Below the pieces are notes generated by a model. It searched no databases, was not told where the DNA came from, and worked only from the letters and a program-made list of their open reading frames with translations. From the NCBI GenBank assembly GCA_963823565.1, contig CAWGLR010000002.1, positions 124,001 to 188,000 of the forward strand: DNA of 64,000 nt, given 5' to 3'. The position numbers and the translations under genes were made by a program. Positions 52,996-61,084 of the stretch are shown piece after piece; the first letter of the stretch is position 1, and the number at the start of each line of letters is the position of its first letter. The stretch comes from RHKX01 sp963823565 (lineage in GTDB: Bacteria > Actinomycetota > Thermoleophilia > Solirubrobacterales > 70-9).

Positions 52996-55232
52996 GCGGC
53001 GATCGGCTCCGCCCGCTCGTCGCCGAAGCGGCGGCGTGCGGCGTCGAGGAGTGGCCCGAGTGCCGGCGCCTCGAGGTCGCCGTGCTCGCGGAGCAGCTCG
53101 ACCAGGTCGGCACGGGCGTCGGCGAGGAGCGGCAGGTCCTCGGGCAGCCGCGCGACCCGGAAGCGCGGCAAGCCGCTCTGGCGGGTCCCGAGGACCTCTC
53201 CCTCCCCGCGCAGGTCGAGGTCGATCTCGGCGAGCTCGAAGCCGTCGCGCGTCCGGGCGATCGCCTCCAGCCGCGCCTTCGCCCGGGCGGTCTCCGGGTC
53301 GGCGAAGAGGATGCACTGGGACTCGTGCTCGCCGCGGCCGATCCGCCCCCGAAGCTGGTGGAGCTGGCTGAGCCCGTAGCGCTCGGCGTCCTCGATCAGC
53401 ATCACGGTGGCGTTCGGCACGTCGATGCCGACCTCGATGACGCTGGTCGCCACCAGCACCTGCGCCTCACCGCCGGCGAAGCGAGCCATCGCCGCGCTCT
53501 TCGCGGCCGCGGGCATCTGACCGTGCAGGACCTCGACGTCGAAGTCCTGCAGCTCGCCCTCGCGCAACCGCTCCGCCTCGGCCGTCGCCGCCTTCGCCTG
53601 CGCCTTCTCCGAGAGGGTCACGAGCGGGCAGACGACGTATGCCTGGCGGCCCTCGCGCAGCCGGTCGCGGATGAACCCGTAGGCGCCCGCGCGCCGGTCC
53701 TCGCCGACCAGCCAGGTCGTTATCGGGCGGCGGCCGGCCGGCAGCTCGCGCAGGGTCGTCGCGTCGAGATCGCCGTAGGCGGTGAGGGAGAGCGTCCGCG
53801 GGATCGGGGTCGCGGTCATGTGGAGGACGTGCGGCGCGAGACGGCCGGGACCCTTGGCATCGAGGGCGCGGCGCTGTGCGACCCCGAAGCGGTGCTGCTC
53901 GTCGACGACGGCCACCCGCAGCCGCGCGAACTCGACGGTCGGCTCGATCAGCGCGTGCGTCCCGACGACCAACGGCAACTCCCCCGTCCCCAGGACCGCG
54001 AGCGTCCGCCGCCGCTGGGCCGCCGGGGTCGAGCCGGTCAGCAGCGCGATCGGCGCTCCCGAGCCCGCGAGCAGGCGCTCGAGCGTGGCGAAGTGCTGCT
54101 CGGCCAGCGTCTCGGTCGGCGCCATCAGCGCCGCCTGCCCGCCGGATTCGAGGGCCCGCAGCATCGCGTAGAGCGCGACCACGGTCTTGCCCGAGCCGAC
54201 CTCCCCCATCAACAGGCGCTGCATCGGCACCTCGGCGTCGAGGTCGGCGTCGATCTCGGCGAACGCCGCGCGCTGGTCAGCGGTCGGCGCGAACGGAAGT
54301 CCCGCCACCCACTCGCCGACGAGCGCGCCCGGCTCCCCGAGCGAGGTCGCGCGCAGCTCGATCCGCCGCTCGCTCTTGCGGCTCAGCAGTGCCGCCTGGT
54401 GGAGGAAGAGCTCCTCGTAGGCGAGCCGCCGCCAGGCGACCGGCAGGTCCTCGGGCTCGCGCGGGAAGTGGGCGGCGACACGGGAATCCGCCGCGCCCGG
54501 GAAGCGCCGCCGGACCCGCAGCTCCGCCGGCAGCGGCTCGATCGCGTCCGGCGCCAGGGCGAGCGACGTCCACGTCCATTCGCGCAAGCGCTGCACCCGG
54601 ACGCCCTCGCCGGCCGGATGCACCGGCACGATCCCGGTCGTGTGGAGGCCGGCGAGCGCCGCCGCTCCCGCCGACCGGGGGGCGTCGCGGATCGGGTCGA
54701 GCCCCTCCCCCGCGCCCGCCGCGGCGCTCGCCGGGAGGATCTCCTGCGCGTCCGGCTTGAAGCCGCGGCCGTCCAGGCGGCCGCTCAGCAGCAGGCGCGT
54801 GCCCGGCCGCAGCCGCTCCGCCAGCCACGCCTGGTTGAACCAGGCGACCTTGAGCGTCCCGGTCTCGTCGGCGACCGTGGCCTCGACGATCCGTAGGTTG
54901 CGGCGCCTCGTCGGGCGCAGGCCCGCCCTGCGGACCTCGACCAGGAGCGTCGCCCGCTCCCCGGGCCGGAGGTCGCCGATCAGGGTCGGCCCCGCTCGCC
55001 CCTCGTGGCGGTGGGGCACGTTCGCGATCAGGTCGCCGAGCGTCCGCAGGCCGAGCTTGGCGGCCGCCTCCGCGGTCTTCTCGCCGACCCCGCGCAGGGA
55101 TGCGGTCGGGGCGTCGAGACGATCGGGGCGGGGAACGGTCCGCAGCGGTGCCGCGAGCAGCTCCTCGCGGTCCACCGGATCGCCTCCGAGCCTGCGCGCG
55201 GCGACGCCGTCGGCTTGCGCGACCTGGCTCAT
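52992..55232 (-). CDS. recG: ATP-dependent DNA helicase RecG
   Basis: A 746-residue protein from ATG 55232. N-terminal wedge/OB region (LRGVGEKTAEAAAKLGLRTLGDLIANVPHRH; ATVADETGTLKVAWFNQAWL). Helicase motifs: LLMGEVGSGKTVVAL (I), APTETLAEQHF (Ia), VVDEQHRFGVAQR (II, DEQH), HMTATPIPRTL (III), VATSVIEVGIDVPNA (V) and QLRGRIGRGEHES (VI). It ends in the TRG-type C-terminal region. It regresses stalled replication forks. Complete. Confidence 0.96.
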   Translation of the reverse strand: MSQVAQADGVAARRLGGDPVDREELLAAPLRTVPRPDRLDAPTASLRGVGEKTAEAAAKLGLRTLGDLIANVPHRHEGRAGPTLIGDLRPGERATLLVEVRRAGLRPTRRRNLRIVEATVADETGTLKVAWFNQAWLAERLRPGTRLLLSGRLDGRGFKPDAQEILPASAAAGAGEGLDPIRDAPRSAGAAALAGLHTTGIVPVHPAGEGVRVQRLREWTWTSLALAPDAIEPLPAELRVRRRFPGAADSRVAAHFPREPEDLPVAWRRLAYEELFLHQAALLSRKSERRIELRATSLGEPGALVGEWVAGLPFAPTADQRAAFAEIDADLDAEVPMQRLLMGEVGSGKTVVALYAMLRALESGGQAALMAPTETLAEQHFATLERLLAGSGAPIALLTGSTPAAQRRRTLAVLGTGELPLVVGTHALIEPTVEFARLRVAVVDEQHRFGVAQRRALDAKGPGRLAPHVLHMTATPIPRTLSLTAYGDLDATTLRELPAGRRPITTWLVGEDRRAGAYGFIRDRLREGRQAYVVCPLVTLSEKAQAKAATAEAERLREGELQDFDVEVLHGQMPAAAKSAAMARFAGGEAQVLVATSVIEVGIDVPNATVMLIEDAERYGLSQLHQLRGRIGRGEHESQCILFADPETARAKARLEAIARTRDGFELAEIDLDLRGEGEVLGTRQSGLPRFRVARLPEDLPLLADARADLVELLREHGDLEAPALGPLLDAARRRFGDERAEPIAA

Positions 55233-55309
55233 GGGGCGAGGATAGGCGCGGGCGGAGCCGGAACCGGCCCGGGTCTCAGAGCAGGGCCGGAGTCACGGCC
55301 GTCGCGCGT

Positions 55310-55459
55310 TCACCCGGTGGCGGCGGAACATCTCCGCCACCCATCGGTAGCCGGGCGGTCGTGCTCCACCTCCTTGAGGTCGAGCGCCCCGCGCACCTTC
55401 TCGTTGTAGTTGGAGACCGGGATGTGCCAGAGCCGTACCGGGCCGCCCGGAGGTGTCAC
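55310..55459 (-). pseudogene. truncated glutathione S-transferase N-terminal domain
   Basis: A 49-residue frame from GTG 55459, which overlaps the DAK2 gene stop (GTGA). VRLWHIPVSNYNEKVRGALDLKEVEHDR is the start of a thioredoxin-fold GST_N domain (the usual form is SHYNEKVRWALDxKG). The frame then degenerates and stops at 55310; the alternative frame continues PPGYRWVAEMFRRHRVNARRP. About 30 of the roughly 80 residues of the domain remain, and no C-terminal GST domain follows before recG. A gene remnant or a frameshifted stub. Confidence 0.5.
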
Positions 55460-57093
55460 TGCGCTGCGAGCAGCCACCAGTAGCTCGGCTGGCCGCCACG
55501 GTGGACCTCCACCTCGATCCCGTCGGGCGCGAGGGCGGCGACCTCCTCGAGGTGGATCGGCGCGCCGGCGCCCTCGACGATCGTCAGCAGCTCGGCCTGG
55601 CCGTCGACGAGCGCCGACATCGTCGCCGCCAGCGTCGTCCCCGCGCCGCCCCAGGCGCTGATCTCACCGTGGACGAACCCGACCGCGTCGCCGCGGACGA
55701 AGCGGCCCTGGTGGTCGTCGCGGGCCGCCGGGGCGACGGCCCCGACGGCGATCTCCTCGAGCAGCTCCTCGAAGCGGGCGAGGTTCTCGGCGGCGGCGGC
55801 TTCGGGATCGAGCTCGACCAGAGCGGCGAGGCCCGCCTGCTGGGAGGTGCACTCGAGGACGTGGGCGTCGCGATCGGAGAGCTCGGCCGCGTGCCGCGCC
55901 GCCATGACGACGTTGGACGAGTTGGGAAGGACGAGGACGCTCTCGGCGCCGACGGAGTGGATGCCGGCGAGGATCTCATCGGTCGACGGGTTCATCGTCG
56001 TGCCGCCGTCGATCACGTGGGCGCCGAGCTCCTCGTACAGCGCGCGCAGCCCCTCGCCGGAGACGACCGCGACGACGCCGGTGCGCGAAGACTCGCCCGC
56101 GAGCCGGGCGGCGCGGTCGGCGATCTGGGCCCGCATGTCGGCGGCATCGACCTGCGAGATCTCGCCATGGCCGTCGAAGACCTGGCGCGCCCGTTCGGGC
56201 TCGTCGGTGTGGACGTGCACCCGCAGCGTGCGGTCGTCGCCGACGACCAGGACGGAGTCGCCGATCTCGCGCAGCGCGGGCTCGAACTCAGGGGCTTCGA
56301 GCCCCTGGCCGAGGACGATGAAGTTGACGCAGTAGCGGAAGCGGCTGTCGGTGTGCTGCGGAGCGGTGATCCGCGCCGGTGCCTGCTCGGGGATGTCGAC
56401 CGTCGGCGTCTCGTCGCCGCGCAGGCCGGCGACGACTCCGGCGAGGATCAGGACGAGGCCGTGGGCGCCGGCGTCCACCACTCCCGCCTCGGCGAGGACG
56501 TCGAGCTGCTCCGGGGTGCGGCGCACCGCCTCCTCGCCGGCGCGCGTGACTACCTCGAGCACCTCGGCGAGGACCTCGTCCTGGTGCTTCTGGTCGCCCG
56601 GCGCCAGGCGGCGGTTCTCGTCGGCGACCCGGGCCAGGTGCTGCGCCGCGGCGTGAGCCATGGCCCGGACGACGCTGAGCATCGTCCCCTCGGTCGGGTT
56701 GCGGACCGACTGGTAGGCGGCGTCGGCGGCGCGCGCGAACGCGGCCGAGACGAGCACGGGGTCGATCAGCTCGCCGGGGCGGGTCGCCAGCTCCTCCGCC
56801 GCCCCGCGCACGATCTGGCTCAGGATCACGCCCGAGTTGCCCCGGGCGCCCATCAGCGCCGCCCGCGCGACCGCGTGGACGAGCTCGTTGCGGTCGGCCT
56901 GCTCCCCGCCCTCCGCCTCGATGCGGTCGAGCTCGGCCAGTACCGCGCGCATCGTCAGCGCCATGTTGTCGCCCGTATCGCCGTCGGCGACCGGATAGAC
57001 GTTCAGATCGTTGACCTCGTTGCGCCTGGCGTCCAGGTAGGCGTAGGCGGCCTCGACTACTCGCCGGAACCGCGCGACTGAAGGGTCGGGCAT
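55456..57093 (-). CDS. DAK2-domain protein (FakA/DhaL-like fatty-acid kinase)
   Basis: A 545-residue protein from ATG 57093. The N-terminal DAK2/DhaL domain contains NDLNVYPVADGDTGDNMALTMR (the metal/ATP-binding DGDTG), ALMGARGNSGVILSQIVRG, NPTEGTMLSVVRAMA and VVDAGAHGLVLILAGVV. The C-terminal half is the FakA-type extension (FRYCVNFIV, HVHTDEPERARQVFDGHGEIS, LPNSSNVVMAARHAAEL). In Firmicutes FakA phosphorylates fatty acids bound by FakB; in actinobacteria the role is less clear. The order rpmB-DAK2-recG-rsmD-coaD is widely conserved. Confidence 0.9.
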   Translation of the reverse strand: MPDPSVARFRRVVEAAYAYLDARRNEVNDLNVYPVADGDTGDNMALTMRAVLAELDRIEAEGGEQADRNELVHAVARAALMGARGNSGVILSQIVRGAAEELATRPGELIDPVLVSAAFARAADAAYQSVRNPTEGTMLSVVRAMAHAAAQHLARVADENRRLAPGDQKHQDEVLAEVLEVVTRAGEEAVRRTPEQLDVLAEAGVVDAGAHGLVLILAGVVAGLRGDETPTVDIPEQAPARITAPQHTDSRFRYCVNFIVLGQGLEAPEFEPALREIGDSVLVVGDDRTLRVHVHTDEPERARQVFDGHGEISQVDAADMRAQIADRAARLAGESSRTGVVAVVSGEGLRALYEELGAHVIDGGTTMNPSTDEILAGIHSVGAESVLVLPNSSNVVMAARHAAELSDRDAHVLECTSQQAGLAALVELDPEAAAAENLARFEELLEEIAVGAVAPAARDDHQGRFVRGDAVGFVHGEISAWGGAGTTLAATMSALVDGQAELLTIVEGAGAPIHLEEVAALAPDGIEVEVHRGGQPSYWWLLAAQ

Positions 57094-57094
57094 G

Positions 57095-57202
57095 GGGGGA
57101 GTTGTATCGAGGGATGCATGCGCTGCGCGGGACGCAGCGGGTAGCGGGTGGCAAGTAGCAGGTAGCTACCGCTACAGCGAGCGAAGCGAGCGTGCTACTC
57201 GG
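57095..57202. repeat. simple repeat-like spacer between rpmB and the DAK2 gene
   Basis: This 108-bp spacer contains repeated GTAGC/GCTAC words and GCGAGCGAAGCGAGC. A similar sequence (GGCAAGCAGCGAGCAGCTAG) ends the methyltransferase gene near 51080-51100. No gene seen. Confidence 0.35.
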
Positions 57203-57394
57203 CTAGAGCGCTTTGGTGACCTTGCCGGCCTTGAGACAGCGCGTGCACACGTAGACGCGCTCGGGGCCGTGGCCGTCGTCGATCCGGACCTTCTGGAGGT
57301 TCGGGTTGAAGCGGCGCCGGGTGGCGACCATCGAGTGGCTGCGGTGGTTCCCCACCGCCGGCTTCTTGCCGCAGCTGTGACATACCTTGGCCAT
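57203..57394 (-). CDS. rpmB: 50S ribosomal protein L28
   Basis: A 63-residue bL28 from ATG 57394 (MAKVCHSCGKKPAVGNHRSHSMVATRRRFNPNLQKV), with two CxxC pairs (CHSC, CTRC) of the zinc-binding type. An upstream in-frame ATG (57406) is less likely because canonical L28 begins MAKVC. No Shine-Dalgarno; a TACCAT box is 10 nt upstream. Confidence 0.95.
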   Translation of the reverse strand: MAKVCHSCGKKPAVGNHRSHSMVATRRRFNPNLQKVRIDDGHGPERVYVCTRCLKAGKVTKAL

Positions 57395-57427
57395 CGGACG
57401 CGGCATGGTAGCGGAGGACAACCTTCC

Positions 57428-57491
57428 GGTCCTGCCGCCTGAGTCTGGCGCGGACCGACCGGACCGGACGCGAAGCGGAGGACCCGGTCGG
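57428..57491 (-). repeat. intergenic stem-loop element, copy C (before rpmB)
   Basis: Stem at 57455-57463/57483-57491 (CCGACCGGA/CCCGGTCGG, eight pairs plus one inner mismatch) around CCGGACGCGAAGCGGAGGA. The distal box GGTCCTGCC is at 57428-57436, 18 nt from the stem. Located between the giant surface gene and rpmB. Confidence 0.85.
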
Positions 57492-57509
57492 CGTTATCTC
57501 AGCCGCCAC

Positions 57510-60500
57510 CTAGCCCCTCTTCGTCACGCGCCACCTGTGCTTCGAGATCGGCCCGGCGTCGCCCGCAGCGCCCACGGCGCGGACCAGGAAGGTGTGCTTC
57601 CCCGGCTTCAGGCGCTTGTACTTGACCGGCGACGAGCACGGGGCGAAGCCGCCCTTGTCGAGCTTGCACTCGAAGCTCGCGGCATCGGGGGCGCTGAAGG
57701 TGAACGTCGCCTTCCGCTTGGTCGTCTTCCGCTTCGGCGCCTCGCCGATCGACACCCGACCGGCGGCCTTCGTCACCTCGGTGTAGGTGACCGAGGTGGG
57801 CGAGCAGCCGGAGGTCCCCTCGGCATTGGTCGCCGTCGCACGGAACCTCCTAGTCGAGTTGTCGGCCACCGAGACCGCGATTCCCGGCCCGGCCAGTTGG
57901 GCGGCCGTCCCGGTTCCGGCCGGCGCGCCGGTGCAGGTCGCGTTGACGTAGAGCCTCACCGTGGTCCCCGCGCCGGAGCTGCCGGTGATCCGCGGGGAGT
58001 TGTCGTCGCCGCCCGAGGCGGGGGTGGTGCCCGTCAGGACCGGCGCCGCCGGCAGGTTCGGCACCAGCGTGACGTCGGCCGGGTTCTCGTCGACCGTGTA
58101 AGTCGGATGGCCGTGGACGTCGGTGGTCGCGAAGCTGCCGCTGCGCGTGCCTCCGGCGGTCAGCACCATGAACGTCTGGCCGGCGCTCGGTGCGAAGCCG
58201 TTGGTCACGTCGAGCGTGCCATCGAGCGTCGCGTTGCCGCTCACCGCCAGCCGCGAGTACCCGGTCCCGGCGGCCGGGCCGGCGATGTCGACCGCGAGCG
58301 TCCCGGCCGCGCCTTGCGTGTAGTTGCCGGTGATGCTCAGTATCCCGGGGGAGTTGCCCGGATGGACCGTGCCGCCGGCGTTGTTCACGGTCGGCGCGCT
58401 GACGCTGCCCGTTCCGCGCAGCGCTCCGCCCTGGATCATCAGCGGCTGGCCCGTCGTCAGCGTTCCGTCGACCGTGAGCGAACCCGCGCTCTGCGTGAAC
58501 GTCTCCACGTTGCTGAGCGTCTTGCCGGCCGCGACGTCGATCGAGCCGGCGTTGGGCACGCGCAGGAAGAACCCGTTCGTGTTCGCTCCCACGTGGATCG
58601 TGCCCGAGGCGGCGTTTCTGATGAACATCCCGATCTGGCGCCCTCCGCCGGCACCCTGCTGGATGTCGATCGTGCCTGTGTTGATCATCGAGTCGGTGCT
58701 CGTGTCGTAGGAGTAGAGCTCCGCCGAGTGACCGGGGTCGAGGCTGGTGAGCCGGATCGTTCCCGCGTTGGTCGAGCCGTTCGCGCCGGAGCTCTCGTTG
58801 AGGACGGCGTTTTCGGTCGCGGTCCCCTCCACCCGCAGGACGATGTTCTGGCCGACGCTGGAGTTGAGGGCCGAGGATCCGTGCACCACGAAGGTGCCGC
58901 TGCCGCCGCTCGGGGACAGCTGCTTGCCGGTGAGGACGGGTGGGTTGCCGGTGAACGTCCCGCCGCTGACGCCGAACGCGGAGTTGCCCGATCCGGTCAT
59001 CGCGCCGGTGACGGTCGTCGTCCCGCCGGTCTGGCTGAACGGGGAGCCACCGAGTGCGAACGTCTTGCCGGCGGCGATCGTCAGCGTGCCCGCGTTCGTG
59101 AGCTTCAGCGAGCCGCTGCAGCAGGAACCGTCCGTGTCGGCCCCGATCGTGAGCGTGCCCGCCGCCGCGTTGGTGATGCCCTGCCCGAGGCTGCGCCCGC
59201 CGCCCGCGCCCTGCTGCACCGTGATCGTGCCCTGGTTGGTCAGGGACGCAGGAGCGGCGTCGAAGGCGAACAGGTTCGCGGAGTGCGACGCACTGGTGCT
59301 CGTCAGCCGCAGCGTCCCGTTGTTCGTCGCTGGATTCGCGGCGGCCCGGAAGTTGAGCGTGGCGTCGTCGGTGGCCGTGCCCTCGGCGGTCACGGTGAAC
59401 CCCGACCCGATGTCAGTGCCGAAGTTGCTCGACCCGTGGATCACGAAAGAGCCGCTTCCGGCGGATGGGCTGAACGTGCTCGGGTTGGTCAACACCGGCG
59501 CGTTGCCGGTGAAGCTGCCGCCGGTGACGCTCACCGTGGTGCTGTTGCCGGTCATGCCGCCGTTGATCGTGGTCGTCCCGGAGCTCTGGGTGAAGCTTGT
59601 GCCGAGTGCGAACGTCTTCGAGGCGTCCACCGTGATGGAGCCGCCCGCGTTGGTCAGGCGGAGTGAGCTGCTGCAGCACGCGCCGTCGGTGTCGGCGCCG
59701 ATCGAGATCGCGCCGGTCGCCCCGTTGGTGATCCCGAGGCCGAGGGTGCGGAAGCCGCCCGCCCCCTGCTGGACGTCGATGTTCCCCGCGTTCGTGAGCG
59801 ACGCCGGCGCGCTGTCGTAGCCGTAGAGCGCGGCCCCGTGGGCGGCATCGGTGCTCGTCAGCCTGATCGTGCCGTTGTTGGTCGCCGGGTTCGCGGCGGC
59901 GGTGAAGCCCAGCACGGAGTCGGACGCGGCGGTTCCCTGCGCGATGACGGTGAACCCGGATCCGATGTCGGAGGCGAGCCCGCCGCCGTTGCGGACGACG
60001 AACGTGCCGCTGCCGGCCGAGGGGCTGAAGGCGTTGGGGCTGGTGAGCACCGGCGCATTGCCCGTGAACGAGCCGCCGCTGACGTCGATCTGGCCGGAGG
60101 CGTCCATGGAGCCGTTGACGGCGGTGGTCCCACCGGTCTGGGTGAACCGCTCGGCGTCGGTGAGGTTCGCGCCCGCGGCGATGTCGATCGTCCCGGAGTT
60201 GATGAGGCCGTTGCTGCCGCAGCTGTGGAAGCCCGGAACCGTCACGTCGTGGTTGACGTCCATCGTTCCCCGGTTGTCGAGGATGCCCAGGATGGTTCGC
60301 CCGCCACCGGTTCCGGGGTCCACCCGGAAGGTGCCGTCGTTGGTCAACCCATTGCCGAGGCAGACGCTGGCGCCGGCGACCCCATTGGGATCGTCGCTCG
60401 TCAGCAGGATCCGGCCGTTCGCGCCGACGCTCCCGGTGCCGACGCTCAGGCTGGCCGACGCGGTCTGATCGGTGAACGTCCCGGTGAGGGCGAGGGTCTG

Positions 60501-60815
60501 CTGGCCGCTGGGGCCGCCGAGGATCAGGTTGGGGGCGTTGGCTATCGAGTAGTTGAAGTTGCCCGGGATCGCCTTGATGCTCACCGTGTAGGTGCCCGCC
60601 GCGGTGATGCAGACGTTCGGGCCGTTGACGCCCGGCAGGCCGTTGCTCCAGTTCCCGGCGGCGTTCCAATCACCACTCCCGCCGATCCACGACGTGTCGC
60701 AGGCTGCGGCCCGCGCGGGCTGCGGGCTCGCGAGGGTGGCGAGCATCATCACCATCGCGGCGAGGACGCCGACGAGCGCGGCGGCGGCGGTCGGCTTCGG
60801 CATGCGGCGGGTCAT
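57510..60815 (-). CDS. giant exported repeat protein (beta-helix-like, Ig-like C-terminus)
   Basis: An 1101-residue protein from ATG 60815 with GAGGAGAGC upstream. Signal peptide (VGVLAAMVMMLATLASPQPARAA). Three long imperfect repeats of about 180 residues share the blocks GGSFTGNAPVL, SPSAGSGTFVV, DIGSGFTV, NPATNNGTIRLTS, PASLTNAGNIDVQQGAGG, GITN and IGADTDGACCS; a fourth copy is diverged. The short G-N-x-G turns suggest a right-handed beta-helix like the passenger domains of autotransporters. The C-terminal 200 residues carry two Ig-like modules, the last with FECKLDKGGFAPCSSPVKYK and HTFLVRAVGAAG. No sorting signal or anchor seen, so it may be secreted. Coupled to the small upstream gene. 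Confidence 0.75.
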   Translation of the reverse strand: MTRRMPKPTAAAALVGVLAAMVMMLATLASPQPARAAACDTSWIGGSGDWNAAGNWSNGLPGVNGPNVCITAAGTYTVSIKAIPGNFNYSIANAPNLILGGPSGQQTLALTGTFTDQTASASLSVGTGSVGANGRILLTSDDPNGVAGASVCLGNGLTNDGTFRVDPGTGGGRTILGILDNRGTMDVNHDVTVPGFHSCGSNGLINSGTIDIAAGANLTDAERFTQTGGTTAVNGSMDASGQIDVSGGSFTGNAPVLTSPNAFSPSAGSGTFVVRNGGGLASDIGSGFTVIAQGTAASDSVLGFTAAANPATNNGTIRLTSTDAAHGAALYGYDSAPASLTNAGNIDVQQGAGGFRTLGLGITNGATGAISIGADTDGACCSSSLRLTNAGGSITVDASKTFALGTSFTQSSGTTTINGGMTGNSTTVSVTGGSFTGNAPVLTNPSTFSPSAGSGSFVIHGSSNFGTDIGSGFTVTAEGTATDDATLNFRAAANPATNNGTLRLTSTSASHSANLFAFDAAPASLTNQGTITVQQGAGGGRSLGQGITNAAAGTLTIGADTDGSCCSGSLKLTNAGTLTIAAGKTFALGGSPFSQTGGTTTVTGAMTGSGNSAFGVSGGTFTGNPPVLTGKQLSPSGGSGTFVVHGSSALNSSVGQNIVLRVEGTATENAVLNESSGANGSTNAGTIRLTSLDPGHSAELYSYDTSTDSMINTGTIDIQQGAGGGRQIGMFIRNAASGTIHVGANTNGFFLRVPNAGSIDVAAGKTLSNVETFTQSAGSLTVDGTLTTGQPLMIQGGALRGTGSVSAPTVNNAGGTVHPGNSPGILSITGNYTQGAAGTLAVDIAGPAAGTGYSRLAVSGNATLDGTLDVTNGFAPSAGQTFMVLTAGGTRSGSFATTDVHGHPTYTVDENPADVTLVPNLPAAPVLTGTTPASGGDDNSPRITGSSGAGTTVRLYVNATCTGAPAGTGTAAQLAGPGIAVSVADNSTRRFRATATNAEGTSGCSPTSVTYTEVTKAAGRVSIGEAPKRKTTKRKATFTFSAPDAASFECKLDKGGFAPCSSPVKYKRLKPGKHTFLVRAVGAAGDAGPISKHRWRVTKRG

Positions 60816-61027
60816 GGTCTGCTCTCCTCGTGGTCAGTGGTCACCCGGTCCCCCGGCGCCCGGTCGGCGCCTGAGCTCGTCGCCGCGGCCCGCTGGGCGA
60901 AGCCGAGCAGGTCCGATGTGCCGCGGACGATCGCGTGCCCCCCTTCGCCGACGTGCTCGATCTCACCGACCATCTCACCGGCGGTGAGTCGGTCGGAAAG
61001 GAGGCGCACGACGAAGGTGACGAGCAC
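60812..61027 (-). CDS. small hypothetical protein coupled to the surface-protein gene
   Basis: A 71-residue protein from ATG 61027: MLVTFVVRLLSDRLTAGEMVGEIEHVGEGGHAIVRGTSDLLGFAQ, then a disordered tail. The stop overlaps the ATG of the giant gene (ATGA). The order of a strand (VTFVVRL), strand (MVGEIEHV) and helix (TSDLLGFAQRA) suggests a small folded domain. It lies 57 bp downstream of the MalT/SARP regulator gene. Function unknown; no named family. Confidence 0.6.
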   Translation of the reverse strand: MLVTFVVRLLSDRLTAGEMVGEIEHVGEGGHAIVRGTSDLLGFAQRAAATSSGADRAPGDRVTTDHEESRP

Positions 61028-61084
61028 GTCGGCGACCCTCCCCGGGACGCGTCCAACGGGCGTCCAACGACCCCCGAGAAGGTC

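Noticed and set aside
57387..59666. 759-codon plus-strand frame opposite the giant exoprotein
   Set aside because: Composition is Arg/Gly/Val without domains; the minus frame has a signal peptide, repeats and a ribosome site.
57510..60815. CRISPR array or tandem DNA repeat locus
   Set aside because: The repeats are long, imperfect, in frame and part of one coding sequence; there are no short identical repeats with spacers.
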